Positions 27,288 through 36,637 of a DNA stretch of 64,000 nt are shown in pieces. The position numbers and the translations under genes were made by a program. Where the stretch lies: assembly GCF_009729055.1 (NCBI RefSeq), contig NZ_CP045484.1, positions 1,674,001-1,738,000 on the forward strand. The letters are read 5' to 3'. The notes under the pieces are model-generated. The model saw only the letters and a program-made list of their open reading frames with translations. It ran no database searches and had not been told where the DNA came from. Every line of letters begins with the position of its first letter. The first letter of the stretch is position 1. The stretch comes from Sulfurisphaera ohwakuensis (lineage in GTDB: Archaea > Thermoproteota > Thermoprotei_A > Sulfolobales > Sulfolobaceae).

Positions 27288-28715
27288 ATGAAGATTAAGG
27301 ATATACTAAAGGAAAATTCCATTAAAATTCTCTCAGTACTTATAGCTACGATTGTTATACTAACTATAGCATTCGCCATTCTTTACTTGTTTACACCAGT
27401 GCTAATAGGGTTTCAAACAACTTCTGACGGTGTAATAGAATATTTTAAGAATGTTCTTAACCCGTCTTTTGTAGTAAAAACTTATGTAAATGGTGGATTA
27501 GCAAACACTATAATCTCTGTTTATATTAATCAACCGGATAACGTGAAATTTTATAAAGAGTATTATGGGGAGACATTAGAAATACCATTTTCAGCACTAA
27601 CAAACTATGTTAAATCATGGGAAAAACATAATGTAATAAACACATCAATCCTCATCATAGCAACATACATAGAAGGAGGAAAAGCATACACTGAAGCAGA
27701 AGAAGTAGAGTATAATCCAGACTGGATTATAAACAATAATCCAATACAAATTGTTGCAATAATTAACATAATACCAAAAATAATAAAAACAGACAATATA
27801 ACGGTTGAGCAAATCACTAAACAAGTAATAAACACAAGCAATGTGACAAAATACCCTTACACAATAAACATCATTGAAGAAGAATATAATGAACCACAAA
27901 TACATCTATCCTCAACTGTTTACACTCCAGTTATGAATATCTTGTATTTCTATAACTTCTCTGTACCATTAAGCTGGACAACATTAAGCAATAACGTGAA
28001 AAACAAGGATAATTATACAGCGATATATTTTTGCACCAAGTTTGTCGGTAATGTAAGTTGGTTTGGAGCAAGTAACTATTATTCATATATAGGAATCTCA
28101 TATTCAACTCATGTACATGATAGCCCCTCTGTTTCATTAGATAAAACTTATCTTTCCACTTTATCTAATCCTATAATTTATACTTACTATAATGCTACAA
28201 TAGCAATAGTTACTTATACGTTATATCAGAGAGTACACGGTCTCAATATACCGATATGTAATTTAAGTGTATCAGAGATTTTATCTTTATCCAAATTTGG
28301 AATTAATGTTGAAAGTAGTAGTGGTTTAACTCGTATTGTTTTCACTAATTCTTCTGGTAAATATGTTTATTATTTACCTATTGGCAATGGTAGTGTGAAA
28401 TTATTTTACACTTATTTTGGAGAATTTGTTAAAACCTTAAAAAGTCTTCCATATGGTTATGCATATGAAGAAGAAGGTAAAGTTAATGCTACAAAGAATG
28501 TTTGTATTGGGGTGAACACTATTGGTGTTACTACATATTACTTTTCTAATTTAAGGACAGAAATATATCTACTAAATCCTGTCGTAAATATGATTATTTT
28601 GCATGGTAATGCTCAAGTTTATTTTAGTTATTTTGTTTATTCTACTGGTTGGGGAATGCCTATAGAGGGTTTTATACTAAACTATACTTCTTATTACTAT
28701 GGGTTTAAAGTATGA
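27288..28715 (+). CDS. Membrane-anchored extracellular protein of unknown function
   Basis: 475 residues. One helix at about 14-38, then an outside domain rich in Tyr, Asn, Thr and Ile with many NxS/T sites. No motif recognised. Preceded by a TATA-like run near 27255-27262. Base composition changes inside the gene: about 27600-27900 is A/C-rich on the coding strand, while about 28300-28700 is T/G-rich, suggesting segments of different history. It is followed by a copy of a sequence repeated in the integrated element (28799-28820), so a mobile origin is possible. Confidence 0.7.
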   Translation: MKIKDILKENSIKILSVLIATIVILTIAFAILYLFTPVLIGFQTTSDGVIEYFKNVLNPSFVVKTYVNGGLANTIISVYINQPDNVKFYKEYYGETLEIPFSALTNYVKSWEKHNVINTSILIIATYIEGGKAYTEAEEVEYNPDWIINNNPIQIVAIINIIPKIIKTDNITVEQITKQVINTSNVTKYPYTINIIEEEYNEPQIHLSSTVYTPVMNILYFYNFSVPLSWTTLSNNVKNKDNYTAIYFCTKFVGNVSWFGASNYYSYIGISYSTHVHDSPSVSLDKTYLSTLSNPIIYTYYNATIAIVTYTLYQRVHGLNIPICNLSVSEILSLSKFGINVESSSGLTRIVFTNSSGKYVYYLPIGNGSVKLFYTYFGEFVKTLKSLPYGYAYEEEGKVNATKNVCIGVNTIGVTTYYFSNLRTEIYLLNPVVNMIILHGNAQVYFSYFVYSTGWGMPIEGFILNYTSYYYGFKV

Positions 28716-28798
28716 GCAGGCTAATATGCCATAGTTATTTATTTAGGGTCTTTAAATGAAGAAAATTAAGATTAATAGTCCTTTTTTAACATGTAATG

Positions 28799-28820
28799 CA
28801 TAACTGTAATAATTTTCCTA
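28799..28820 (+). repeat. Third copy (C) of a 22-base core seen in the integrated element
   Basis: CATAACTGTAATAATTTTCC followed by TA matches the cores at 59193-59214 and 62930-62951 at 19 of 22 positions. Here the core runs directly into ATGAATAAGTGC, a possible start of a short frame (14 codons). This copy lacks the longer flanking homology shared by the other two. Confidence 0.5.
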
Positions 28821-28920
28821 TGAATAAGTGCTACGGAATATCAAATTTACTTGCTCGTATATAAAATAAAAAAACAAGTATATATTTAAAAATATAAATA
28901 AGTGATTCAATTAAAATGGT

Positions 28921-29436
28921 GTGGATAACTCAATTTTAGTAAAAGCCGAAAAGAGAGAAATAATGAAAATTATAACTGATCCATTCAGATTATTTGGTAT
29001 AATATCTCATATTAACATTCTTCAAGTGTTTGATGAGGAAAATAAGGTTTTCACTACTTTAGATAAAATAAATAAATTTCCAAAAAAATTTAGAGTAATG
29101 TATATTTTTGGAACTCCAGATACTGGCATAAAAACATTTTTAGGTTATGCCGAAGGCCCAAATATTATACCAAATGGAGTAAAATACCAAGGTAACAGTG
29201 AAGATGAAACTTTTTACTGGGAGATTGAAATTTTTGTTACAGAGAGAATTGAGGCTTCAAACATAGTTTTCAATATGAATACAATTTACAAACCGAAGGT
29301 AGTCCAAAAATTACTAGGGAAAGACGTAAAAGAACTAAAACCAGATTTTAACTTTCCTGATCACGTACTGAAAGCGCATTTAATACCGTACTTTAAGTTC
29401 TTCTCTGGCGATACATTATTAACAGAACAACAATGA
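28921..29436 (+). CDS. SRPBCC-like hypothetical protein
   Basis: 171 residues from GTG 28921; an overlapping ATG at 28916 is out of frame. A TATA-like TATATTTAAAAATATAAATA lies at about 28880-28899. The pattern of a long N-terminal helix (REIMKIITDPFRLFGIIS), a run of beta-strands and a C-terminal helix fits a START/SRPBCC ligand-binding fold, like the polyketide-cyclase-like proteins of Sulfolobus, with moderate certainty. The last 44 bases overlap the convergent sedolisin gene. Confidence 0.6.
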   Translation: MDNSILVKAEKREIMKIITDPFRLFGIISHINILQVFDEENKVFTTLDKINKFPKKFRVMYIFGTPDTGIKTFLGYAEGPNIIPNGVKYQGNSEDETFYWEIEIFVTERIEASNIVFNMNTIYKPKVVQKLLGKDVKELKPDFNFPDHVLKAHLIPYFKFFSGDTLLTEQQ

Positions 29437-32400
29437 CAAGAAGAATAGCTATAATTGATAGTACTAAAGATATTGTTAAAATACTATTAGACTGTATATA
29501 AGCCTCAAAGTTTTCGCTCGTTATTTCTCCATCATTCTGAACTACTATCACATGAATTTCATTGTATCCGCTGGATAGAGGAAGTGTAACTTGAGTGGAT
29601 GTGCCATTATACATTAATTTTCCGTTTACGAAAACCTCAACATTTTTAATATCTTTACCGTGAACTATTACCTCGTTTCCGCTGAGTAAGACTGAAGGTA
29701 AAGGTATGGAAAGGTATTTAATTACTGAGGTCTCATTAGATATCCTAGAGTTAGATAATAACGTTATATTCATGATTTTAGAATTAATCACACTTATAGT
29801 CGAATTTATAACTACTATTTTATCACCTACAACACCGTCAAGTGTGATATTAGAGTTTCTTATTACTAAAGTTCCATTTATTTGAGAGTTCATAATTTCC
29901 AGATTACTGTTGTATATTATGTCATTTTCTAGTATATCGTTAAATAGCTTACCTATCATTGAAATATTATCACGATAAAAGTAAACGTAAAATGTTTGAG
30001 CGAAAGTTAATGATGTGTTTGCTATCAGTGTATATGGTTGAACTATAAACGGTTTTTGGGCATTAAGGTTATTAGTTGTAGGATACCCACTTACCGAAAT
30101 TCCTGAGATAAAGATAGAGAAAGGACCAAAATAATTTCCTGATAGGTATGTGAAATTACCTTGAGTATAGGTTGACGGTAATGTGAAATTACCTATCCAT
30201 AAAGTTCCATTGAACCATAATGGTATCTCAAAACTTTCGGTGTAAGTTTCATAGTTACTCTGAAGTTGTAACGGATAAACAGTTGCTGAGAACATTCCGT
30301 ATTTAACTTCAGTACCATTAGGATAGGTAATATTAGCTAAAATTTTTACGTTATTCCCTTCAGCTAAAATTCCCTCAAGTCTTACACTAATTGAAAGATT
30401 TTGAGGTACAACATATATTTGCGAATAGTATCTTCCTTCTAACACGCTGGTATTACCTAACGTAGAATATTGATTAAGAATTATAGTATAAAGTCCAGGT
30501 GTTATGTTATATGGAATTTTTAAGTAACCAATATAAGCATAAGCTAAGAGTCCTTCAAATGGCACTAAAACCCAGGATAGGTTTGTAACAGATAGTACTT
30601 TTCCGTCATTACTATACAGTACAGCCGAAATATTAGTGTTGCCGAATGGTATATTAGAAGGTTCTATAAAAAGTGAACTACCGGGCGTTACAACACCAGG
30701 CTCTACTACAAGTGGGGGAATTATTAGTGTATTTAACAGAAGAGAACTACCTGCGAAAGTTGGTATATAACCATAAACATTATTCCCAACAATTAATATT
30801 GGACCAGCTGTAATATTTCTACCTAAATATGCTATGTATTCTCCTTTACTAGAATTCATTATAATATCTGTGATTTTTACATAAGAGTTATTTAGAGGCT
30901 GGTATGCATATATCGTTACATTTACATAGGGCACATTAATACGCTCATCGTATAAGTTATACACTTCTCCTCTAATTTCTGGGTAAATAACATTTAAATT
31001 TCCCTTGATGGTTAGTACGTAACCTACAAAGGCGTTAGTCCCACTCTCATTATTAACTATAACTTCTATTGGGCCTTCAACAGTAGGGTAATAATAACCT
31101 ATCCATCTACTGCCGTTAAAATGAAGTTTGATATCTGCTACTTCACCGCTTAATGAATATACATAAGCATTAAATGAACCGCTGGTTACTTCTTTTCCGT
31201 TCTCCGTAATGTTAGCAATTATTTCTATTTCTTGGTCTGGTAGAAAGTAATAGGTGTAATTTGTACCGTTGTAAAGAGAAATAGTTATTTCTAGCTGGGA
31301 AGAAGATTTAATCAGCTTAACTAAATGGGCGATTTCTCCGATGTTTGGTGCACCGAGTCCCGTAACAAGATTATATCCGTATTTTGCAACCCAAGGAATA
31401 TTGTAACCAAATGTAATGGGGAAATAAGCCTCATTGTAATATTTCTCTCCTAAATAATAGAGTAGTGGGTTAATGAGACCAAAAGTTGTGTTATCTTTCT
31501 GCATAACTAGTGTTAATAAACCAGCAAAAAGTGGTGAAGCTTCACTTGTACCTCCTATTAAATAAGTTATATTACCGGGAAAGATTACCTGAATACCTGG
31601 GAAAAGGTTAGCGTTTAAGGAAATATCTGGTACCATTCTTCCATAAGGATAAGTGTTAGGTGTTGGGATATAGAACTGATACCATGGTTTTACAAATAAA
31701 ACACTAATACCTCCAGTTGAACCACCGTAGTTGATGAAATATGGTATGAAACCGTAATTTGACCAAGCAGTTTGATAAGCACTGCCATTTAATGTAATAT
31801 ATGTTGTGGTACCACCTATAGCAGTAACAAATGGTGAAGTTGATGGAAAAGTAACAGAACCTATAGGAGAGGTACTGTAACCGCTACCGCCTACATCACC
31901 GGTACTTGCTAGAAAGGTTATTCCCTCGAGCGAACCTAAAGCATAATACAAATTCATTTCGTAAACTGTCATGAGATTTGCCGGATTATCTACTATTTCT
32001 GATTCTGGAATACCCCAGCTCTGAGATAATACGTTAACTTTATCCTCTTGAACAATTTTAGCTAAAACTGCTGGTAATGGTAAATTTGGATTTGCGACAT
32101 AGAGTATAATACTAGCCTTAGGTGCCATAGCATGTGAAACTTCAACATCAAGACTTATTTCTAAATTCCAGCCTGAAAGTAAACCTTCAAATGGACAAGA
32201 AGGTCCAATATATTTAATCTCAAAAGATGGCGGAGGGGGTAAATCGTATATTTTATCGAAATAAGCTAATTGTTGGACTATAGTAGGATCTCCATAAAAA
32301 TCTAGGATTCCTATTGTATAACCTTCTCCAGTTGCATTAAGTCCAGTTGCATTATATGCCTTAAGTAACCAGGTTACTGGATAAGATTCATCAGCGTAGG

Positions 32401-32926
32401 TAAAGTTCAAAGTTATGGCTTTTTTCTCGATTTGATTAATGAGAGAAGGTGTAACTAAATCGTCAGGTGATTTCAAAAATAATGTGGTAAAATTACTTGC
32501 TACTATTACGTTGCCATTAAAATAACTAATCCCAGAATAATATGTGTAATTTTGGAATTTACTAAAGAAAATAGTAGTGTTAAGAAACTCCTCAAGTTGA
32601 ACAATACTCACATTGACTACAATTATTGAATCTAAAGAAGTAGAAATTATTTTAATACCATGCGATTTAAGAAAAGATAACATAGCTTCATATTCTTGTA
32701 TATTCATAAATTTCATTATTTCTGATGAATTTAGAAAGTGATGATATAAAGGAGAATTAGGATCGGAAACTTCATACGCTAATGAATAGATTTGGCTAAT
32801 ATCTTTAGGTGGAATAAATATACTTGCGATAACATATTGTCCTTCTGTATTAGAGTAAGATAATAAAAATGTAGGAAAGATAGAAATTAAAAGAAGAAAT
32901 ATAAAGATAATTATTACTCTTTTCAT
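29393..32926 (-). CDS. Membrane-anchored sedolisin (S53) peptidase, giant form
   Basis: 1177 residues. Signal peptide 1-20; prodomain about 30-180 (Pro-kumamolisin-like, SPLYHHFLNSSEIM); S53 catalytic domain about 195-530. Catalytic Glu and Asp are in NLEISLDVEVSHAMAP, the Ser in GGTSEASPLFAGLL, and the oxyanion Asp probably in the QSWGIPESE neighbourhood. Then about 550 residues of beta-sandwich, N-glycosylation-rich repeats and a C-terminal helix (about 1145-1170) with a short Arg tail. Sedolisins are acid proteases, suited to the outside of an acidophile. Convergent overlap of 44 bases with the preceding gene. Confidence 0.9.
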   Translation of the reverse strand: MKRVIIIFIFLLLISIFPTFLLSYSNTEGQYVIASIFIPPKDISQIYSLAYEVSDPNSPLYHHFLNSSEIMKFMNIQEYEAMLSFLKSHGIKIISTSLDSIIVVNVSIVQLEEFLNTTIFFSKFQNYTYYSGISYFNGNVIVASNFTTLFLKSPDDLVTPSLINQIEKKAITLNFTYADESYPVTWLLKAYNATGLNATGEGYTIGILDFYGDPTIVQQLAYFDKIYDLPPPPSFEIKYIGPSCPFEGLLSGWNLEISLDVEVSHAMAPKASIILYVANPNLPLPAVLAKIVQEDKVNVLSQSWGIPESEIVDNPANLMTVYEMNLYYALGSLEGITFLASTGDVGGSGYSTSPIGSVTFPSTSPFVTAIGGTTTYITLNGSAYQTAWSNYGFIPYFINYGGSTGGISVLFVKPWYQFYIPTPNTYPYGRMVPDISLNANLFPGIQVIFPGNITYLIGGTSEASPLFAGLLTLVMQKDNTTFGLINPLLYYLGEKYYNEAYFPITFGYNIPWVAKYGYNLVTGLGAPNIGEIAHLVKLIKSSSQLEITISLYNGTNYTYYFLPDQEIEIIANITENGKEVTSGSFNAYVYSLSGEVADIKLHFNGSRWIGYYYPTVEGPIEVIVNNESGTNAFVGYVLTIKGNLNVIYPEIRGEVYNLYDERINVPYVNVTIYAYQPLNNSYVKITDIIMNSSKGEYIAYLGRNITAGPILIVGNNVYGYIPTFAGSSLLLNTLIIPPLVVEPGVVTPGSSLFIEPSNIPFGNTNISAVLYSNDGKVLSVTNLSWVLVPFEGLLAYAYIGYLKIPYNITPGLYTIILNQYSTLGNTSVLEGRYYSQIYVVPQNLSISVRLEGILAEGNNVKILANITYPNGTEVKYGMFSATVYPLQLQSNYETYTESFEIPLWFNGTLWIGNFTLPSTYTQGNFTYLSGNYFGPFSIFISGISVSGYPTTNNLNAQKPFIVQPYTLIANTSLTFAQTFYVYFYRDNISMIGKLFNDILENDIIYNSNLEIMNSQINGTLVIRNSNITLDGVVGDKIVVINSTISVINSKIMNITLLSNSRISNETSVIKYLSIPLPSVLLSGNEVIVHGKDIKNVEVFVNGKLMYNGTSTQVTLPLSSGYNEIHVIVVQNDGEITSENFEAYIQSNSILTISLVLSIIAILLVIVVLLIMYRQRRT

Positions 32927-33203
32927 TATTCTAACTATATGAGAAGCTATTATTTAAAATTGTTCATCACATTTGTCTTCTTGTATTTCTTTTCTAAATG
33001 AACAGAAGTAGATTAGCACTCTATCTGATGATTAGAATTATCTCTAAAATAGAACTATTCCCCAAAATTCTTAAGGTAATTTCTCACTTTAAGAGGAAAT
33101 AAGTTAATCACTTTTCTATCATTATAAAGTAACTTTTATTAATGAATCACTGTACGAATATTTTCGATTAACACTTATTGCTTTAAAGGCGTACAAATTG
33201 TTA

Positions 33204-34148
33204 ATGAACTTGCTTGATGAAAATATAAGACGTGATATATTTCTATTCTGTAGACAGAGGCTTTACCTTAATCCTAGTGAAGAAGATTATAAAGAATTCG
33301 TTTCATTATTTAAAGACTATAAGGAAGATCTCCGTAGGAGTGAGTACGAATATAACGTCGAGAATGTATCCTCTCTGTATGAGGTAATAAACGAGGATAT
33401 GTTGAAGTACAGAGTATTTATTGAGCCTAAACATGACGGGACTCAGATCGTAATGAAGGTAAACGATAAAATTCACTTAAGTCATAAGAGCGGTTCTGGA
33501 ATAAATAAACAAGATATAGCCTTACTCTTTGGAGTATTTATAAAATTCCGTGAAGACTTTCTTGAGCTATTGAGGAAAGCTAAGGAAGAGGGAGTAATAG
33601 TAAAGATGGAGATATTCGGTAAGGAATATTCTCCTTTTAAAATAGAGAAAGAATCCCTTAATTTTTCAGTTTTTGACGTGCTTAAAGGTGATCATTATTT
33701 ACTGCCTATAGAGCTTTCATATCCACATTCAGTAGAGTTTATTGAGATTAAGAGCTTAAAAGATATAGACTCAAGGAAAGTTTTATCATGGTTAAAGAGT
33801 AAGGAGGGGGTTGTCGTGAAGATTTACGACGATTCTCTTCCCTATAGGAAGGCCAAGAATTTTAACATGTTAGCATTTAAATATAAGCCGTTTATTGCAC
33901 AACTAGTCGATGAAATGAAGGGCAAAAAGATAATTAAAGATCAAGGAAAGTTTTCTGCTATATTTTCGGAGTTAATCACAGAATATGCTAAGGATAAGAC
34001 TAAGTCCTTCGAGGAAATTCTGGAGAAGGTAAAAGAAGACCATGAAGAACTAAAAGACTTCATAGATAAAAATCATGAGATAATTAAAGACTACTGGTTT
34101 AATAGTAAGGCTGTGAGATCAGTGCTCCAGTTAATCGACATGAAGTAA
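33204..34148 (+). CDS. ATP-dependent RNA-ligase-like nucleotidyltransferase
   Basis: 314 residues from ATG 33204 (a TTG two codons earlier is possible). Covalent nucleotidyltransferase motifs in order: I, EPKHDGTQIVMK (Lys-x-Asp-Gly); III, VKMEIFGKEY; IV, EGVVVKIYD; V, LAFKYKPF. A helical C-terminal domain follows (about 215-314), with no OB-fold like that of DNA ligases and no PCNA box seen. That layout points to the archaeal/viral RNA ligase (Rnl) group. Sulfolobus also has a standard DNA ligase elsewhere; role here is open (RNA repair or an element-borne gene). Confidence 0.75.
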   Translation: MNLLDENIRRDIFLFCRQRLYLNPSEEDYKEFVSLFKDYKEDLRRSEYEYNVENVSSLYEVINEDMLKYRVFIEPKHDGTQIVMKVNDKIHLSHKSGSGINKQDIALLFGVFIKFREDFLELLRKAKEEGVIVKMEIFGKEYSPFKIEKESLNFSVFDVLKGDHYLLPIELSYPHSVEFIEIKSLKDIDSRKVLSWLKSKEGVVVKIYDDSLPYRKAKNFNMLAFKYKPFIAQLVDEMKGKKIIKDQGKFSAIFSELITEYAKDKTKSFEEILEKVKEDHEELKDFIDKNHEIIKDYWFNSKAVRSVLQLIDMK

Positions 34149-34291
34149 AAATTTTGTCTTTGATATATTTATGTAACTTTTAGTTATTTTTAATCCTCTT
34201 AAATAAGCTGATGTGGTATGCTTATCAAATCCCTCTCTATTTTAATCCCTTTATGTTCATTAGAGTTAGTAATACCTATAGATCGCTAGAA

Positions 34292-34306
34292 TAAGGTTGA
34301 ACCTTA
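34292..34306. repeat. 15-base perfect palindrome
   Basis: TAAGGTTGAACCTTA, two 7-base arms around one G, in a gene-free stretch. No promoter or gene start sits at a useful distance that I can see. Possibly an orphan operator. Confidence 0.35.
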
Positions 34307-34354
34307 ATTTAATGCTTTAATAACACCACGAGTGAGTATTTACCTCTTGGAAAA

Positions 34355-34498
34355 TCATAAATCCCTCATATTATCATTCTTATTTAGTGAACTTCTTTTC
34401 TTTATAAAATCCTCAAACATAGCATAATCAACACTAACCTTAGCGGGAATTTCAGGAACTGAGACAAAGTGTTTAATCTTAACGCATTGACCTTCTCC
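34355..34498 (-). pseudogene. Possible C-terminal gene relic
   Basis: A 47-codon stretch open on the minus strand between two stops, without a start codon, containing KIKHFVSVPEIPAKVSVDYA and a Lys-rich tail ending in RDL. Codon use looks protein-like, whereas the other frames do not. No family recognised. It lies next to the IS200/IS605-type derivative and may be the damaged end of a gene. Confidence 0.3.
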
Positions 34499-34590
34499 TT
34501 AGGCTAAACAAGTTTTATTATTTCAGAATTCATATAATCTTGATACTGACTTCCTTATATATTACATTTTATATATAATATATTGTAAAA

Positions 34591-34940
34591 AGCCTACTCA
34601 ATCTGTCGGGGATTTGCCCGAGGGCTGAACCCTTTTTCACGTTAATAAAAATCTTTTTATATTTGATAATGTTAAAATTTTTCCGATAAAGATGATCTCT
34701 CACACCGATGTGGGCTATGCCCAAAAGGGTGAGGGAGATAACGGAGATGTGAGTCCCGTGCCGTTGGGCTCAAAGGAGTCCCATGACCCATCTACCAGTA
34801 GGTGGTTGAGGGCTAAGCCCCTACACTAGATCATGATTGAAGATAAAATGAGTGAAATGAAAGTGTAGGGACAAACGGAATGAGAGTAGATAAAGCCTAG
34901 ACTTTTCGGGTTTGCCCGAGGGGTATGAAAGGCTTTTTAT
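34591..34940 (+). mobile_element. Non-autonomous IS200/IS605-type element (MITE/PATE)
   Basis: About 350 bases bounded by similar hairpin ends. Left: AAAGCCTA, then TCGGG-GATTTG-CCCGA (34606-34621) and AGGG. Right: AAAGCCTA, then TCGGG-TTTG-CCCGA (34906-34919) and GGGG. Repeated subterminal hairpins in the same orientation, without terminal inverted repeats, are the mark of IS200/IS605 ends. Between them is the C-terminal end of a TnpB-like frame and a GC-rich structured stretch, where omegaRNA is encoded in intact elements. No tnpA, no full tnpB: it must be mobilised in trans. Exact ends are not determined. Confidence 0.65.
34692..34829 (+). pseudogene. tnpB: TnpB C-terminal remnant overlapping the omegaRNA region
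   Basis: A 45-codon frame from ATG 34692 to TAG 34829, containing GDVSPVPLGSKESHDPSTS and ending RWLRAKPLH. This resembles, from memory, the variable tail after the zinc ribbon of sulfolobal TnpB proteins. Catalytic domain and zinc ribbon are absent, so it is the 3' end left after an internal deletion. The same stretch is GC-rich and hairpin-rich, as expected if it also encodes the omegaRNA scaffold. Confidence 0.5.
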
Positions 34941-35200
34941 TATTTTATTAGCTTCTCTATTACGAACAATTATTATGTTTTCGTTAGTTTATCAAAAAGA
35001 TATAGAGTCATTTATCAATATGAAAATATAACTAGTGGAATAATATTTAAGAGCGCAATTCTATTCATAAAGATTAATAAATTTAATTTCTAGAGTAGTG
35101 ATAAAGTTTGTTCATACTTAATTTAAATTAACAATCGGGAAAAGTAATTCTTCTCATCATTCATCTTTCTTGGTAATATATTTCGTATTAATCTTAACTT

Positions 35201-35614
35201 TTATTTTCTCTTTATAGAAATTAAAAATCTACTAATAGCTATTGTGATTATTAATCCGGCATAAGTTAAGAGTATAGTAGCTTGCGGTGTACCATTAAAT
35301 ATTTCTATTATAATTTCCCTAAGCAGAAAAGATACAGTAGCATCCATAACATACACTACGCTCCTTCCTCTTCCTTTACCGAAATCAGCAATGCTCTGGA
35401 ATATTTCTAAAAGTACTACTAACAGAAATGCATTGCCTACTAATCCTATAACTTCAACTATAAAACCTTGTGAAATAGTAGTTAATAGTTCATAAATTGT
35501 ATAAGCTATCATAACTGTTATAGCAATTAAAACTATTCCTTCTATCACTTTAACTATATTGGATACTATTTTTTCTTCTTTTAGTTGAGCTTTTATGAAA
35601 TCTATTAATTTCAT
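35201..35614 (-). CDS. PsiE-like membrane protein
   Basis: 137 residues, four hydrophobic segments (about 22-42, 55-75, 85-105, 112-132). The spacing and motifs (LEIFQSIADF, then a short basic loop, then SFLLREIIIEIF) fit the PsiE family, small membrane proteins linked to phosphate starvation in bacteria. Its biochemical role is unknown. Divergent from the methyltransferase gene with 30 bases between starts. Confidence 0.75.
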   Translation of the reverse strand: MKLIDFIKAQLKEEKIVSNIVKVIEGIVLIAITVMIAYTIYELLTTISQGFIVEVIGLVGNAFLLVVLLEIFQSIADFGKGRGRSVVYVMDATVSFLLREIIIEIFNGTPQATILLTYAGLIITIAISRFLISIKRK

Positions 35615-35644
35615 GATTATATACTACTTCTCCCACTTAGAATT

Positions 35645-36172
35645 ATGATTAACGAAAATGACTTTCACCCGATTTTAAGAATGGGTATCACAGTTGACGA
35701 GGAGATATTTATAGCTAAGAAGGTAAGTAGAATATTAGGTGATATTCAAGGAAAAATTTTGGATTATGCATGCGGAAATTGTTTAATTCCAATTTACATC
35801 TCTCTGACAAACAACAAGGAAATTTATTGTGTAGATGACTGGAAATATGTTAATAAAAAAGAAGTAGAAGGGTTAATTTCAAAATATACTGCTAAAGTGA
35901 AACTATTTGATGGTTTAGATAAAATTCCGTTCTCAGATAAATATTTTGACTTTATATACTCTGTTATGTATTTTTACAATTTAAAGAGAGATAAGTTAAA
36001 AGAAACTCTAAATGAGGTCCTAAGAGTACTTAAAGATAATGGAAAAATACTAATAGTAGATATGATAATGATAAGGGGAAAAATAAAGAAAGAAATGGAA
36101 GAAAGAAAATACTCCCTTGATTATTATGAGGAAGCTAATGGCTTATTCTTTTCAACTTGGAAAAAATTATAG
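35645..36172 (+). CDS. SAM-dependent methyltransferase (class I)
   Basis: 175 residues. Motif I: ILDYACGNCLIPI (a variant of the usual GxGxG, with Cys-Gly-Asn), acidic end of strand 2 at YCVDDW, motif post-I FDFIYSVMYF, and EVLRVLKDNGKILIVDM for the strand-4/5 region. Short for the UbiE-like group, without a clear substrate domain, so the target is unknown. Its stop overlaps the convergent DUF2173-like gene by 6 bases. Confidence 0.82.
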   Translation: MINENDFHPILRMGITVDEEIFIAKKVSRILGDIQGKILDYACGNCLIPIYISLTNNKEIYCVDDWKYVNKKEVEGLISKYTAKVKLFDGLDKIPFSDKYFDFIYSVMYFYNLKRDKLKETLNEVLRVLKDNGKILIVDMIMIRGKIKKEMEERKYSLDYYEEANGLFFSTWKKL

Positions 36173-36637
36173 TCTATATGCCATTGAAGATTTAGACGCT
36201 GCCAAGAAAACTATTCCCACGATCAGTAATATTGCTGGCAAGTAAAATCTTGGTTCTGGTGCTAACCAACTCATATATGGTGTAAATGCTAAACCAAATA
36301 GGATTATAGATAATGCTGTAATAACAATTCCAGTTATCAGAACGCTCCATGAGTAAGTATAGTAAATGAAGAGTTCTTGCCAATCAGCCTTCCTAGTGTC
36401 TACAACTACTCCAAGGCCTTTCATAAAAGCTAAAGAGTAATTGCTTCCGATCATTGCAAACCCATTCATTTTATTAAATCCTAATTCTTTAGCCTCTTCA
36501 TTACCCTTTTCCACGTTAAACTTCAGAACGTTTGCCCATTCTTCCTCATTTTCTAGGTTTTTTGCTTGTATTACTTTTCCTTCTTCATTTATTGCTATAT
36601 GACCTTTATAACCTTTAATTTCTTCAACTTTTTTCAT
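36167..36637 (-). CDS. DUF2173-like protein with C-terminal membrane helices
   Basis: 156 residues from the second ATG (36637). The first 100 residues look like the DUF2173/roadblock-like fold (KGYKGHIAINEEGKVIQAKN, then GFAMIGSNYSLAFMKGLGVV), followed by two helices (about 106-128 and 133-152). The adjacent 109-residue protein has the same soluble domain, so they are paralogues. Overlaps that gene by 14 to 20 bases, so both are in one operon. DUF2173 proteins occur in sulfur-oxidising prokaryotes; role unknown. Confidence 0.7.
   Translation of the reverse strand: MKKVEEIKGYKGHIAINEEGKVIQAKNLENEEEWANVLKFNVEKGNEEAKELGFNKMNGFAMIGSNYSLAFMKGLGVVVDTRKADWQELFIYYTYSWSVLITGIVITALSIILFGLAFTPYMSWLAPEPRFYLPAILLIVGIVFLAASKSSMAYRL

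Noticed and set aside
27605-27905. Two antisense frames in the 475-residue gene
   Set aside because: Cys/Tyr/Phe-rich or Ile/Cys-rich products caused by composition of the sense strand; no promoter seen.
35201-35614. Holin-like protein next to the MITE
   Set aside because: Four helices with the PsiE spacing and a conserved basic loop fit PsiE better; no lysis genes nearby.
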